Assembly (NCBI RefSeq): GCF_000344685.1
Contig: NW_006920413.1
Coordinates: forward strand, 2,137,002 to 2,201,001
Length of the DNA: 64,000 nucleotides
Reading direction: 5' to 3'
Origin: Gloeophyllum trabeum ATCC 11539
Lineage: Eukaryota; Basidiomycota; Agaricomycetes; Gloeophyllales; Gloeophyllaceae
Part shown: piece after piece, positions 24,665 to 37,003 of the stretch
How positions within the stretch are numbered: the stretch's first letter is position 1
Layout: each line of letters opens with the position of its first letter
Program-made: the position numbers and the translations under genes
The notes under the pieces: generated by a model
Databases searched by the model: none
What the model was told of the DNA's origin: nothing
What the model saw: the letters and a program-made list of their open reading frames with translations, nothing else

Positions 24665-25225
24665 CGCACTATTTCTTACCTTGAGTGGCGTGTCCAGATA
24701 CGCGCCATAGGACGTTGTACGGACAATGAAATAGTCCACTGAATGTATCGGCACTCGGAATTATATTACGGACTATGAAAATACATCTTCAGTTACGGTG
24801 TCTTCGGTTGACTACGATGTCTGTTAGGCGACCTTACACTACTGAAAAGCGTCCGGTAGTTTCGCTACCGTTGATGTGGCCAAACTTGTGGCCGCCAGAC
24901 TCCATGATTCTTGGCACGTGTCTGACACAGCTTTGACGGCCACACCGCATGCGCAACGTCTTTGGTTCCGCTTGTGGCGACCTAGCTTCTTGCTGCGCAC
25001 ACAGCCTGCCATATGTCTCAGGCATATAAATGCATGAGTGCTGATTTACTTAATGATATGTTCCTGCACAGAGTGCTCAGACGCGAGTCGCTGTATGCTG
25101 CCAATGGCCGTGCAGTTTCAGGAGGATGTGTCTGGCTCCAATGCACCTTCGAGATTACTCACTGACGTGACGGCACTGCGGGCAGAGACGAATGTCCCGC
25201 CGGCGGGCATGCCAGGAACATTTCC

Positions 25226-25430
25226 CGGTTGGGAGAACACTTTCCTAGAATGGTCCTTGCTGGACCATAACCTGGACATGAAGAATGTCCACTGAGTGAA
25301 CAAAGAAAGGTCTGCAGGACATTTACTATGGTCCCCAAAATTCAGGGGACATTTAATTAACATTGTCCTTTCATTCTTTATGTCTGTATCATGTTCCACT
25401 ACGGAGCATCCTAAGAAAGTGTTCTCCCAC
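25226..25430. repeat. Imperfect inverted repeat, about 60-nt arms
   Basis: The left arm begins TTGGGAGAACACTTTCC and the right arm, read on the minus strand, begins GTGGGAGAACACTTTCT. Similarity continues through TGGA-CAT and GACAT-AAGAATG for roughly 60 bases with scattered mismatches. The loop is about 70-80 nt. This could be a folded-back miniature element or the trace of an inverted duplication. No flanking target-site duplication was found by eye. Confidence 0.6.
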
Positions 25431-25863
25431 CCTTGCTGTGAAAGATGAATGACCGGAGGTGGAACACCGGTCCTTGCCTGCTGTCTGGCCAGCTTGACCA
25501 ATGCAGTGCACGGAGTAGCAAGGGGCAATAACTGTGTAACAGAGCTTGACAATCCGTGAGTGATGATTCTTCCAGGTTTTGTTTCCCCAATTCACTGAAA
25601 TATGCAGGTCATGCCCTCGTGTGGCCTGGCCCTTCCCTCGCGGGCCTGTGAGACAGGCAGTAAAGGCTGGTTGTCCAAAGAATCTTTCTTCCGTTTCACA
25701 GCAATCTAAGAGTGGGGAAGGCACATCTGGCAAGTCACTGAACTCCCAAGGTGCTCAGATGTCAAAGTCAGACAAGAACAGTCCAGATGCTAAATAAAGT
25801 CTATTGATGAAACCTTTTCACTTCCTTCATATTTTGCCTTCCATGGGACTTCAGCTGTAGTGT

Positions 25864-25888
25864 ATGGAACATGGAACATGGAACATGG
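25864..25888. repeat. Tandem repeat, ATGGAAC x 3.5
   Basis: Three perfect copies of ATGGAAC plus a partial fourth. It sits in the gene-poor stretch and is probably replication slippage. Confidence 0.9.
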
Positions 25889-26517
25889 TCTATGGCCTGT
25901 TTGCTCAAGAGCATGGATTTAGAGCTGTCTCCCAAGTAACTTCCCTATGGTATCCATTACCTTGTTGTGCTGCTGTGAAATGCCAAAGCCTCACTGGCCA
26001 GAGGCCCAAGTCGGAGTCTTAGCACACAAGTAGAACTTGGACCACAGTCTATTCTTGAGCAGTAGAGCAATACAATGGAGTAGGAGAGATGGGGGAAAAA
26101 GCACCGAGAGAGAACATTGTCACCTTCAAAGGCAAACAACGTGAACATGAACCTTTCACATCCGCAAACCAGAAGCATCTCACATCAGCCACAACAACCC
26201 TGTATGGTAGGCATATAGCCAGATTTGGCAACCATAGTAATCAACATGATTACACTGTGGTGCTCACATGTCTGTCAGAATGTTAAATATATACAACCTG
26301 TTTTAATATCCAATACTACTATATACTAGTAAAGCCCTTCCATGCAACAAACAAGGATAATATCTAATATGCAACATATAAATTCTTGCAGGATCCAGCA
26401 TCTAATTCTGGCAAAGCACTGAAAGCTGAGCTCATCTGATGCCATTGATGTATTAGACTATCATCTCTGATTATGAAACAATTCACGTACCTTGCTTATC
26501 CCAATCACACTGTTCAC

Positions 26518-27881
26518 TCAATTCCACTCACCATACCTTTTGGGATTCTTGGATGCCCTTCGCCTCCTGGCCTGTTTGGCCTTCCATGCATGGAGCACAT
26601 CAGGGGCACCACTGAGGGCATTCTGACACAACCACATGTCATCATCAGGCCCGTAACCAACCCATCGCACCAGGTACTCTGTACCACCCTGTGGCAATGG
26701 TGATTCATCCAAAATATGCGAGACTTCATATTCGGGATCAGAATCATCAACCTCAGAATCATCAACCTCAGTCAAGGCTTCGCCATCCGGGATGTGTGCA
26801 AGGGATATCGGCGCACTCGAGGTACCACCTCGCGGCGTCCATTTCTCGGGCAAAACCAGCTCCAGCGTTTGCTCATCGGCAGAGTAGACACTCTTTATTA
26901 CTGTCCTCTTGCCTTTAATCGACGGGTGCTTCACTCTGGAGTACTTTTCGCATTCACATATCGAATGCTCTAGGTCCACCAGCGTCACGCCCACGCGCTC
27001 CGAATGAAGGCGCGGTAGCTCCGTAATGCCGAGACGCGCCCAATGCTCATACTGGGTATCTCGAAGGTATTTCATAGCCTCTGTCTCGATTCCCGCGACG
27101 TGAGACCCAAAGATTTTACGCAAGCCCGATGCCGCACCCGGCCCGCATATCGCCCACTGGTCTTCGGAGAAGTTGAAGTGCGCGGTCATATTGAGGTCCA
27201 GGAGCAACCTTCGCAACTCAGACTTTGCGGAACGGCCCGAAGGCTAAAGCAGACTCACTGGAAGCTGAGGAATACACCCATCCCCATATACGAGCTTATC
27301 AATTTCCACGCTTCTTCTAAATCCGCCGCACCGCTCAGGCTGTCCGGGAGGCCATCCTTCAACATTTGCTGCAACAGCAGGAGGTGATTCTCGTAGTTCC
27401 TCTTCTTGCCCAGAGCGGGCGCAGGCAGGATGTACGCGTGACCGTATATAGGGACGCCATCCTCGTTAGCCCTGCCCAGGACTTTACAATACGCGCCAAA
27501 GTTGAAGTTCGCCCAGGTCAAGTCGAGCTCTGACTCTAGGAGGTCCCAGGTGCTGATCCTATTGAACGACCGAAATAGCATGACTCGGAAGCACGTCTCG
27601 TATAAATCTGGGCTGCCTCGGTTGATAACATTCTTCACGATGTACTGCGTCGTGCGGTCGAAGACGCGAAAGACGTTGGTAAATCGGTAGGTCGACATGA
27701 TATTGTCGTCCGTCCAAGGGGCTTGTTGACCCGCCATCTTCTTCCGCCGGATTTCGTCTCTTTCGGCCATCCAGTAGAACAGGGTGTCGAGCACAGGTGA
27801 CACAGGCAAAGTCCGCCCTGCGATATCGACAGTTTTGTTAGCTCGCGCGACATGAGTTCGTGACTGTCTTCTGGGTGGCAT
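26518..27881 (-). CDS. HMUDK-type DNA-glycosylase-fold domain fused to a chromodomain
   Basis: Two exons, 27881-27259 and 27208-26518, separated by a 50-nt intron (GTGAGT...GAAG) splice to 437 residues. Residues about 33-255 match the '5-hmdU DNA kinase, helical domain' / alpha-glutamyl-putrescinyl-thymine pyrophosphorylase family as I remember it. Landmarks are FYWMAERDEIRRKK (35-48), YRFTNVFRVFDRTTQYI (65-81) and LFRSFNRISTW (102-112). A helix-hairpin-helix-like GMGVFLSFQLLLDLNM (200-215) spans the intron, then FSEDQWAICGPGAASGLRKI (221-240). Residues about 368-420 are a chromodomain: YEVSHILDES, EYLVRWVGYGPDDDMW and an A-DVLHAWKAK helix, with the usual aromatic-cage Tyr, Trp and Trp in place. 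A basic tail RRRRASKNPKR follows. The inferred role is a chromatin-tethered protein acting on, or recognising, modified pyrimidines in DNA; activity is unproven. It lies in an accessory stretch. Confidence 0.82.
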
Positions 27882-28422
27882 AGAGGGTGCGGGAAGAGAG
27901 AAAATTTGCTCGTCGCCAGCACTAGTGGCATCCCAACGCGGCTTCCCCTAAGCGGCGGATCGCGATGCGAAAACTCGGTAGCCGAATTATTAACGTAAGG
28001 AACGCGATGGACGCGCCACAAACGCGTTGGTGGCAGGCACATGGTGCCATCCTATACAGCGCAAAGCAAGGGCTTCAAGCTTCTAAGGTTCGTAGTCTTT
28101 CAAATAGGCCGTTGAATGCAACAAGTATTGCAATTCGTGCCAATGCGACTGTAACATCACGGAAATCGGGTCATACTAATACAAAGAATAATTTGTGCCC
28201 AGTCAACGGACGCCGAACAACTACATCCCCGCAGCGTCTATATGCAATTTGGAACCGTTTCCAGCTCACGAAAAAAAGTTAAGAGTAATTCCGTTTTCAC
28301 CCTAAGAACGTACATACCGTACGGTATAGGAGTCGGTGACTGTCGTCACAACGATCTTGTCACGGCTTGCCACCCTTCAATTACCCTCCAAGTCACCGTC
28401 TAGCCTGGGTCAATCCGCTGAA
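27882..28422. other. Intergenic, divergent promoters
   Basis: Lies between the chromodomain-fusion gene (minus) and the small conserved gene (plus). The palindrome-like ACCGTACGGTA at 28317 is the only visible element. No gene was found. Confidence 0.4.
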
Positions 28423-28749
28423 ATGGCTGCCAATCCTGACAAGAACCCTCTTCCTCTTAGCGAAACGCTACGGGATCTTGCCCTACTGAGGGCGTCGGAG
28501 GTAGATCTAGTCAAAGTACTAAGGAGCTCCAGTGAGCCTCTCGCACGGGAGACCTCAGATGTGGCCGAAAGCAGGGCCGGAGATGCAGAGATCGGAGCAT
28601 CCGTCGAGAAGTCGTATGAATTCGTCCGCGATGCAAGGGCCGTGATTAAGGTGTTAAATCGAGGGGATGTGGAGTCACAGGGTGCAAGGGTCGAAGACCT
28701 CAGAAGTAAACTCGAGGACGTGCTGGAAGGCTTGAATGGTCAGCCTTGA
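28423..28749 (+). CDS. Small conserved helical protein
   Basis: A single exon of 108 residues starting MAANPDKNPLPLSE. The preceding 87 nt are also open in frame, but the ATG at 28423 is the first ATG that gives a compact acidic, helical protein. Segments: LRDLALLRASEVDLVKVL, then IGASVEKSYEFVRDARAVIK and LRSKLEDVLEGLNG. The S-EKSYEFV-DAR--IK-LNRGDVE-QG pattern is familiar to me from short uncharacterised basidiomycete proteins, but I cannot name a function. It ends about 600 nt before the ABC transporter. Confidence 0.6.
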   Translation: MAANPDKNPLPLSETLRDLALLRASEVDLVKVLRSSSEPLARETSDVAESRAGDAEIGASVEKSYEFVRDARAVIKVLNRGDVESQGARVEDLRSKLEDVLEGLNGQP

Positions 28750-29343
28750 CTGGTGCGCCCTGTCACCTTTAGGCAGCTTTGTGTCCCTAATGAGTATAGG
28801 TACAGTCTATCGCACATGTACAGTGACCGACGGGTGCCTCGTGTTGGTCCGTTCTGAGCCTCATCTTCCTTCCAGTCGGCGAGCGACGTTTCCCGTCAGG
28901 AACGTGGTCCACGCCAAAGCTCCGGCCGATGCATGTCAGGAGATCCAGAAACGAGCAATGATAAACGAAACCGCTTTTACTTTCAGTCAGAAAACCGGAG
29001 TCGTGTGCAGCCTTGTTATTCATCCTAGTTTGGTTCCGAGCTTTGCCAAGAAGGCCTTACAGCCCTTGCAATGTCTATGCAACATACGCAGCCAATCTGC
29101 TGTATACGTGAGGTATCATTTAGCGAGCTTATCGACGGAAGATGCAATCAAGAAAGTTCATAAGAAGCGTAGCGGGAGCAGTCTGATTGGTGGCATAAAG
29201 ACAGAAAACGTGAAAACCGATCCAAGAACTCGTGTTCGGCGAGCGTTTCCGGATAAAGGCGCTCGATAGTTCGCTGAGCCCTCTGCATCTCGCCACGACC
29301 CTTTACGACCTTCATCTAATCTTCCCCGACGTCGGCGACGACG
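28750..29343. other. Intergenic before the ABC transporter
   Basis: A 177-codon open frame (28736-29269 plus) crosses this stretch, but it has no domain, no homologous look and mixed composition. I treat it as chance. Confidence 0.4.
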
Positions 29344-32300
29344 ATGGCGACGACGTTGACCGCGGCAGCGGTCGCCTCTTATGTATCCCTTACTGAGGCT
29401 TTATATGTTGTTCGAGTCGTTTCACCGGCTTTGGTGCTCCTGGCCACGCTCGCACTCATACCAACGCGCCCTGCACCTCCTCGATCCCCCTCGGAGATCA
29501 CGTCTGTCGTCGTAGCTACCCGCGTGCCCCGCCGTGGTGCTATTCTATCACTTCTGTCTCTCTCTGCACTCACTTTCTTCCTTGATGGACTTACTTTCGC
29601 CGTTTACGCACTTCTCAACAAAATATGGCCCCAGAACACTGGCATAGAAATCGGAGCTGTCATTGGTCTTGTCGCGTTTGGTGGTCTGGCAGCACTGGGC
29701 GCATGGAAGGACGTCAAGGGTGTTGATGTCTGGTCATTGAAGAGGGTGAAACTTGCCATTGCAGTCGCACTTCTCTTGGACATCGCCCAGGTGGTTCTGT
29801 TCGGCCTTTCTGTGAGGCTGTACAAAGATGGTAAGTTCGATTTGTGAAGCACAAGGCACAACTTCTCATCTCGACTCTTCCAGTTCCCAAAATTCCTGAA
29901 CTTCCACTTAAAATCAACCTTCCCGCTCTTCTGCATCTGGTGTTCCCTGCCCTCCGGGTTTTATTCTTAGTTCCTTTACTCTTCGCGCTCGTCTATCCCC
30001 GAGTTGTATATACGCCTGTTTCATTCGGCGAAACAGTCCATACTGCTGCCCCGGATTCGTCGTCTTTGCTTCTGTCTGCCGAAGAAGGTGCTACCACATC
30101 TACTGGTTTGTCTCCAGTTACAGCCAAGACTAGCCAGTATGGCACTTTCCGCAGTGGTCGCTCGATCACGGCTAGCTCTGGGCCTACTACTCGTACGAAC
30201 ACGCCTGCTCGCTCGGATGTCCAACTTCCTACAGTAAAGGCATGTCTTGCGAGCCATATTTGTGTCTACTGATTTTTCTGACATCACACTCGCTAGTCTG
30301 ATGCCGGCGAGAAGCAGGACGTCAACTTGGACCCGTCCTGGCGAGAAATTTGGAAACGACTGGGGCGTATCACTCCGTACCTGTGGCCTACCAAGAGTTT
30401 TGCTTTGCAGTTGCTGGCCGTGGGTGTACAGTTTGTCTTGGGAGATTCCTCTTACTCATGTTCCCCGCAGACACTTTGCCTCCTGCTGATCATTGTAGGC
30501 CGCTTCGTCAACGCGGCACTGCCTTTGATACTGGGATCCTTGTTACACGTATTCGAGAGCGGCAAGGGATCCCCCTGGCCCTATCTCTTTGCGTATGTCG
30601 GCTTGAGGTTCCTGCAAGGAAGCGGCGGTTTGGCTGCTCTGCGTGATGTACGGCCAAACTCCATCCTGGACACGCTGTATATCATTCTAATATGTTATTA
30701 TAGGTCCTGTGGGCGCCAGTTATGCAGTACTCAGATCGGGGTGAGTATCTCGTCTCACGACTATCAGATCTCTATTTATCGTGCATTCGATAGAGATGTC
30801 GCAATTGTCCTTCGACCATCTGCTGAACCTCTCACTTGCATTCCACACGCGCCGCAAGACGGGCGAGGTGTTGCGTATTCTCGACCGTGGATCTGCCATT
30901 AACCGTACATTTGAGGTACGCTGCTTTAGCGCGATCCCACGCTTGCTCGAGCTGAGAGTCAAACACGATAGCTACTTCTGTTCAACATCTTTCCTACTTT
31001 CTTTGATCTGATTATCGCACTGGGGATCTTCATCTGGAAATTCGAATGGAGCCTGGCCGTGGTCATCTTCATCGTAATGTTCTTGTACGGTGCGTATTCC
31101 ACAGGCGCTTGTGAGTGGTATTTGCGCGTCCGATACTTACTGCATCCTTATCAGTCGTGGCCAGTGTCGTTCTGACAAGGTGGCGCACGAAGTTACGGAG
31201 ACAAATGAATGAACGGGATATCGTGCGTATGAAAATAACAGACTGCCTAACACGGATGTTTAAGATATGCATCGCAGGTAACCCGTGGGATCCATACTGA
31301 CTGTCTGCTCAACTACGAGACAGTCAAGTATTTCAATGGCGAGCAGCATGAAGGCCAACGCTACCGAGAGGCTATTCGTCAATACCAGGCCCTTGAGTTC
31401 AAGGTCATCGGTATGTTAGATCAGTCAGTATCATTTGCTCTGCAGTGTCTCATCGAGCTTTGTTTAGCATCGCTGAATCTCTTGAATCTGGTGCAGAACT
31501 TGCTCATTGTGAGTCTTGCCCTAGTTCCGAGATTGAGAGCAGGAATGGCTGAATTATCGCTAGACCTCTGGTCTCCTCGTCGGCGCCTTAATCGTGGCTC
31601 TCCACGTGACAAGAGGCGAGTTGTACCCCAGCGACTTCATCATTTTCATCACATATCTGGGACAAGTACGCTGTGCTAGCTGAGTGTGTGGGGTTCAAAA
31701 GACTAACGTTTGCGAGTCCAGCTTTACGGCCCTTTGAACAGCCTTGGTTACATCTACCGCTCCGTAAACCAATCTCTAGTTGATGCCGAGCGTTTGCTCC
31801 GGCTATTGAACGAGCCTGTTGACGTGAACGACAAGCCGAACGCTCCTGACCTGATTGTTACTGGTGGGGAAATCGAATTCGGTAAGCATTCGTCTCTGAC
31901 AAGGAGTCTGTATAACTTACCTTGGAGCAGACAATGTCAATTTCTCATACGATGGCCGGACTACTGCACTCAACGGAGTTTCCTTCAAGGTCCCCAGAGG
32001 CTCTTCCGTTGCTTTGGTTGGGGAATCCGGATCGGGCAAATCGACCGTTCTTCGTCTCCTATACAGATTCTACGACCTCAAAGACGGCGAAGGAAGAATT
32101 CTCATAGACGGCCAAGACATCCGGGATGTCACCCAGTCGAGTCTACGCAAGGCTATCGGTGTCGTACCTCAAGACTCTGTTTTGTTCAATGACACCATTG
32201 CGTATAACATTGGGTATGCCTGCGTCAGGAATGCTGCGCCGCTCGACTCTAAATATCTATTATCAGGTACGGCAAAATGGGAGCGTCCATGGAAGAAATT

Positions 32301-33680
32301 GAGGCGGCTGCGAGGTCTGCGCAGATGCACGAAAGGATCATGTCTTTCCCAGACGGGTACGAGACCAAAGTTGGCGAACGCGGTGTACGGCTTAGCGGCG
32401 GCGGTAAGGGTTAATATGTTTGCGCAGCCTTCACCGATTCTCACTCTTCATTTGTATAGAGAAGCAACGGGTTGCTATAGCCAGGACTCTCTTGAAGAAT
32501 CCTCCTATCCTTCTTCTGGATGAGGCGACAAGGTGCGCTGCATGCACGCATGTGGCATTGTTGTTGACTAATCTCTCCTTAGCGCTCTGGATACTTCCAC
32601 CGAGAAAGATATACAGAAAGCTCTGCAGAATTTGGTTCAAGGACGTTCATCGCTGTCTATCGCTCACCGCTTATCGGTAAGTAAAGTTATAAGCTTTACA
32701 TGATCATGGGAGCTAATACGAGCCCGAATTTCCCACCCAAAATAAGACCATTGCTTCGGCCGATCTGTACGTCCTTTCTATCAAATAAAGTATAGTCTGG
32801 CTGACAGTCCCATAGTATCCTGGTTCTTAAGGATGGCCAGATCGTGGAACACGGAACCCACAGCGAACTGCTCGCTCATGGAGGCGTTTTTGCTTCCATG
32901 TGGGCTGACCAAGTTTCGGGCACTGAAGACAACGTCACAATAGGATCCACGAAAGAGGCGGTCGCTGGGTACAGCGTCGATGGTCAAGAAGAACCTTCGA
33001 AGTCCGAGGTCGTAGCTGAAGATATTCCGGCTACCAATGTCGCCGATGTTGAGGCATCTGAACCTGCTGCGGAAGCATCCGCCGAGGTTCACGCGACAAT
33101 AGAGGACCAGGGGGATCACATTGAACCCAAAGAGGAACAAGAGGCTATCGCTGTGGCGGACGCATCAGATGCTGCGGCTACTTCTGCGAACGTCGTCGAG
33201 GCTACCAGTGATGTCGCAGTCCCTGATGACACGAGCCGCCCCGCGGCCTTCGAATTCCCAGCTAGCAAGGGTCCAGCTCCCGTCGCATTCCCTACTTCGG
33301 ATGAGACCGCCTCCCAGCAGACTCCGTCTGTAGCAGAAGGTAGTGCTGCGCAGAGTCCTGGTGTCACTTTCGTCCCTACTGTTGGCTCCCCGCCGTCCCG
33401 ATCAGGCACCCCTGATCCTGACGCTGAACCAAAGCGCAAGCGCATCTCATCTCAGAACTTCCAGAGACTGGCGAGGAGGATTTCTATTTCTCGCCGTCAG
33501 GGTTCAACCGGTTCTATTATCCCCGGCCTGAGGCGCGAGCAGTCGTCTCCCGCTCAAACTCCCAAAGATGAAGCACATGTCGCTACCGGTAGCGGCGATA
33601 GTCCCTCTCCCAGTATCCAGAGCGAGAGCGGTAAGGGCAAAGCCCAGAAGAAGGAGAAGAAGAGGAAGACCATTTTCTGA
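29344..33680 (+). CDS. ABC half transporter, HMT1/ABCB6 family
   Basis: The protein opens with an extra hydrophobic N-terminal domain of about five membrane spans ([40 protein letters not shown]), then [21 protein letters not shown] linker ([19 protein letters not shown]) leads to the six-span ABC membrane domain ([58 protein letters not shown]). The nucleotide-binding domain has Walker [12 protein letters not shown]-loop VVPQDS, signature LSGGEKQ, Walker [13 protein letters not shown] and H-loop IAHRLSTI. It ends in a long acidic then Lys-rich tail ([19 protein letters not shown]). The N-terminal extra domain defines the HMT1/ABCB6 group. Known members sit in the vacuolar or mitochondrial membrane and move glutathione/phytochelatin-metal conjugates or porphyrin. 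About 12 introns. Confidence 0.92.
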
Positions 33681-34238
33681 GGATGCCGGCCCACGATTTC
33701 TACTCTTTCACGACTCCGCATGACTCTGCTACGATTCTCGTCCCTTATTGTAGTAATGAACTTTTTTCTGCGCATGCTTTGGTCCACTCTCACAGCATAT
33801 TTGTCGTTGCACATCATGTTAGCATTTCCTGTATCATCAATTCCCCGTCTTGTACCCATGGAGTCTGTGGTTCTGCAAATAGCCTATCGCCAAGTCGGTC
33901 CCACTGCCGCTTACTGTACAGGTTTCACCCCGCCAGTACTTTCGCAACAGGCACTGCCGTATTGGGCTGGAATCGCGGCATGATGCTCCACAAATATGAA
34001 TTGGGTGAGCCTGGGCCCGAGGGAAGTTGCCGCTATTCGGGGAGCAGATCATCTTTTTAGATCGGAGCTCCAACATGCCCAGGCTATAAGAAGGTCTCGG
34101 TTCAGCGCCGGGCTGCCCCTCATCCCTCTCTTCTCCCCACATCGCCCGTGTCTCAGCGTTTCGGTTCTGCGTTCTGCTTGTGTCGTTCGGGTCCTTGTAT
34201 AAGAGTATCTCGGTCCTACTTTATTGAAAGCTACCATC
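33681..34238. other. Intergenic between ABC transporter and RRM gene
   Basis: Holds the 3' flank of the transporter and the promoter of the RNA-binding protein gene. Short overlapping frames only. Confidence 0.45.
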
Positions 34239-35056
34239 ATGTCCGCAAAAGTTTACGTTGGGTCAGTTTTGTGCCTGTGTCTGCTGTCCCGGGCGCTTCC
34301 CTGCTCTGGTAGTAGTAGGGGAGCGTGACTGATAGATTAATGTCCCCATGTAGCAACCTGAGTTGGAACACGACCGATGATTCGCTCCGTTCAGTCAGTC
34401 TGATTATGAAGTGTCCTTGCTCGTGTCTGGTCCTTAACGTGCTTGTTGCTCAGGTCTTCGCTGACTACGGCCAGATTCTGGATGTACGCGATTGCTTATC
34501 ATCTAGACGACATCTCATCGATGTCGTTATAATGACTGTTCGCTGATGACTGACTTAGTCGATCGTGATGCGTGACCGTGAAACGGGTCGTTCTCGTGGC
34601 TTTGGTTTCGTGACCTACAGTTCCACAACTGAGGCGGAGTCCGCCATCAGTGGTCTCAATGAGCAGGAGCTCGATGGCAGGAGAATCAAAGTGAACCTTG
34701 CCAACCCGCGCAGCGGTGGTGGTGGAGGAGGCGGTGCTGGTCAGCCTTCCTGTTTTAGTCATACTACGTGACATTAGTCAACTCTGATTTCAGGCTACGG
34801 TGGGGGAAGTCGTGGCGGCTACGGAGGTGGAGGTGGAAGTGGAGGCTACGGCCGTGGCGGCTACGGCGGACAGGGAGGCTATGGTGGCCAGGGTGGCTAC
34901 GGTGGTCAATCAGGTTGGTATTTTTCGTCTATGCTGACCTGGAGTATCAGTGCTAATGATTCAGGTGAAGGCGGGTACGGCCAAGAAGGCTACGGCCAGC
35001 AAGGTGGCTACGCGCAGGGCGGCTACGGCGGCTACAGTGGCGGTACTGGCTACTAA
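34239..35056 (+). CDS. Glycine-rich RNA-binding protein (single RRM)
   Basis: Five or more short exons. The RRM is split: [20 protein letters not shown] (RNP-2 region), [10 protein letters not shown], then [17 protein letters not shown] (RNP-1) and [20 protein letters not shown]. The rest is a GGYGG-type glycine/tyrosine/glutamine-rich tail broken by two introns and ending SGGTGY. It is a compact member of the GRP/CIRBP/RBM3 type. Such proteins bind RNA, shuttle between nucleus and cytoplasm, often respond to cold or stress, and can phase separate through the Gly/Tyr tail. The first introns are at about 34263 and 34389. Function is inferred from the family. Confidence 0.9.
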
Positions 35057-36499
35057 TTTATCTCTTTGCTTGTGAGTAAAATGTTCACAAAAGAGGGTTG
35101 ACTATATGCCTGACATCTATGTTCAGTCGCATCATGGCCGTCTTACCATTTCTCTGACATCTCGTTCCTGTTCCATCTATCGTTGTTGAGAAAATTTTCG
35201 CTCTCGTCCACGCAAGCTCACCTGATTCCGTCTATCCCATGGTCCAGCGTCATCATTGGCTCGTTCTCGTCTCGGTCTCGGTCGCAGCAATCTCCGCCTT
35301 GTACTAGTACGATATCCATTGTATCGTCTCGTTCCCGTGTTTCCCCTCGTGCTTCGTGGATGGGTGTTATTTGGGCATTTTTCATGATGTATTTGTAGAA
35401 GATTGCGATTCTGCTTGCACGTTCTCATAATATACATGATCTCCGATTGTCACTGGATGCGAACTGTAACAGCACGAATCCGGGGTATTGCTGGCGAACT
35501 TGAGTCTGACGGACTGCATGCGCAAGGCTTGGATCCAGCCTCACTGCGGGCAAAGACCGATCGGTCGTACCAGGGTTTGGCGCTGTCTTAAGCTTAGTCT
35601 CCAGTATAAGGTAAACTCTCGGGACCAGCAACGCTCAGTTGATGCAGTATGATGCTGGGTGCCGAAAGAGTGTACATGGGGTACATTGGTGCCTAGTGAT
35701 CGAATATCGTATATTGCCAGTCCATACCACATATTATTGATCCTAATAGGTGATATTACACTTGATGACCTGGTCAGGAGTTGCAGGAATCGGCATAAAC
35801 TTACAGTGTAGGCCCAATATCTTACAACGGCTCCCATACCCTCTCTTCGGCACAGATTTTCTCAGAAACTTGTGTAGGGTCCTGGTGTGTCCCCAGAAGT
35901 GGATGATACAGGAGGGTGCAAGTGGTTCAACTTACTAGTAGGAGCTCAGTAGCTTCTTCCTCACAGGGGCTTTTTGATGTGCTGGGCCGGGATACCTGCC
36001 ACTGTTCCTTCTTTTCTTTTGAACATCATCTCACTCCGCCACCACCGTTATACTTCTAACAAAGGTCTCCCGCGAGCTCCTCGAGCTCACCCAGCCGGGG
36101 GGAGCTACGCATTGTTGCAGGCTCCATCCCGCGTCACGCAGCATCAATTGTAGCACACTGTATGTAAGGTCCAACATACGGGCAATGCCCTAGGGACCAT
36201 AATTGGATACAAAGAGGAGGGTAGAATGTACATCTAGGAGAGGGTAGATCATCTTCTTAGAATGTTCTGTGCACAACAAAGGGTCTCTCAGCACATTGTA
36301 GGAACATGTTCTCCCACCAGTTCGATGTCCCGCGACCTGATATATCTGTCATTGCCCTCAGTGTATATCACACTGATGTATTGGTATACTGTGTTGTCAA
36401 AAGAAAGGTGCAGCAGGGCTAGCATGTTTTTGCCTGATGAAAAACTGATCCTAAGTAATCAAGGGGCCAACGGCCAGAAAACGCGCGACGGCAACCCCC
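35057..36499. other. Gene-poor stretch
   Basis: About 1.4 kb with no convincing coding region. Short frames (35177-35437 minus, 35541-35837 minus, 36262-36507 plus) have no family resemblance. The right part is AT-rich. Confidence 0.45.
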
Positions 36500-37003
36500 T
36501 AAAGTGAACAGGACCCCGAAAGCATCACATAAGAGAGAGGACCACCTTGATAAGGCAATTTGTGGCGGCTCCTCTTCTGCCTGGGTTTATGTTTTGTGTG
36601 GTCGATTGTCGGGAATCAACAAGCCTCTGTCATCCATGTACACATAGGTAATAGCTTATAACTACTTATATATATCTTTGATCCCTAAGATCACATTGTT
36701 CAGTGCTGAAAGATCCCAAACACTTCTCAGTTGATGATATTTCTGCACTGACTCAGACATACAGGAACACCTCTCTACTTCCTGATGCATAAGACTGGTT
36801 ATAAACAGTGCTTATAATATAGTAGTTCTCTTGACAGAGCTATTGGTGGGCGCATATTTGCCAAAGGTCCGTTGTGACCATGACCGCAGGGCTTGATGGA
36901 TACATATTTCTTCAAATTTGCCGATGTATAGAAAGCACAAGATACGTTGACAGGCTACAGACTCCACATGATACAATATACAACTGCAAATTCAGACTAC
37001 CAG
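36500..37003. repeat. Left copy of a 504-bp duplicated segment
   Basis: This segment, starting TAAAGTGAACAGGACC and ending GACTACCAG directly at the N run, reappears at 37660-38164 with a single visible one-base difference (TTCAGACTA versus TTCAAGACTA). The copy ends exactly where the gap begins. That points to overlapping contig ends rather than a biological repeat. Confidence 0.9.

Larger units (their letters stand above)
24665..26517. other. Gene-poor, AT-richer stretch with repeats
   Basis: Contains an inverted repeat at about 25226-25430 and a 7-bp tandem repeat at 25864. It also holds short open frames that look like decayed pieces (25579-25797 plus, Ser/Lys-rich, followed by an AATAAA signal at 25794). 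The part at 26250-26460 is distinctly AT-rich. No intact gene is supported. Confidence 0.45.

Noticed and set aside
28736..29269. 177-codon plus-strand frame before the ABC transporter
   Set aside because: No domain, no convincing start context and mixed composition; regarded as chance.
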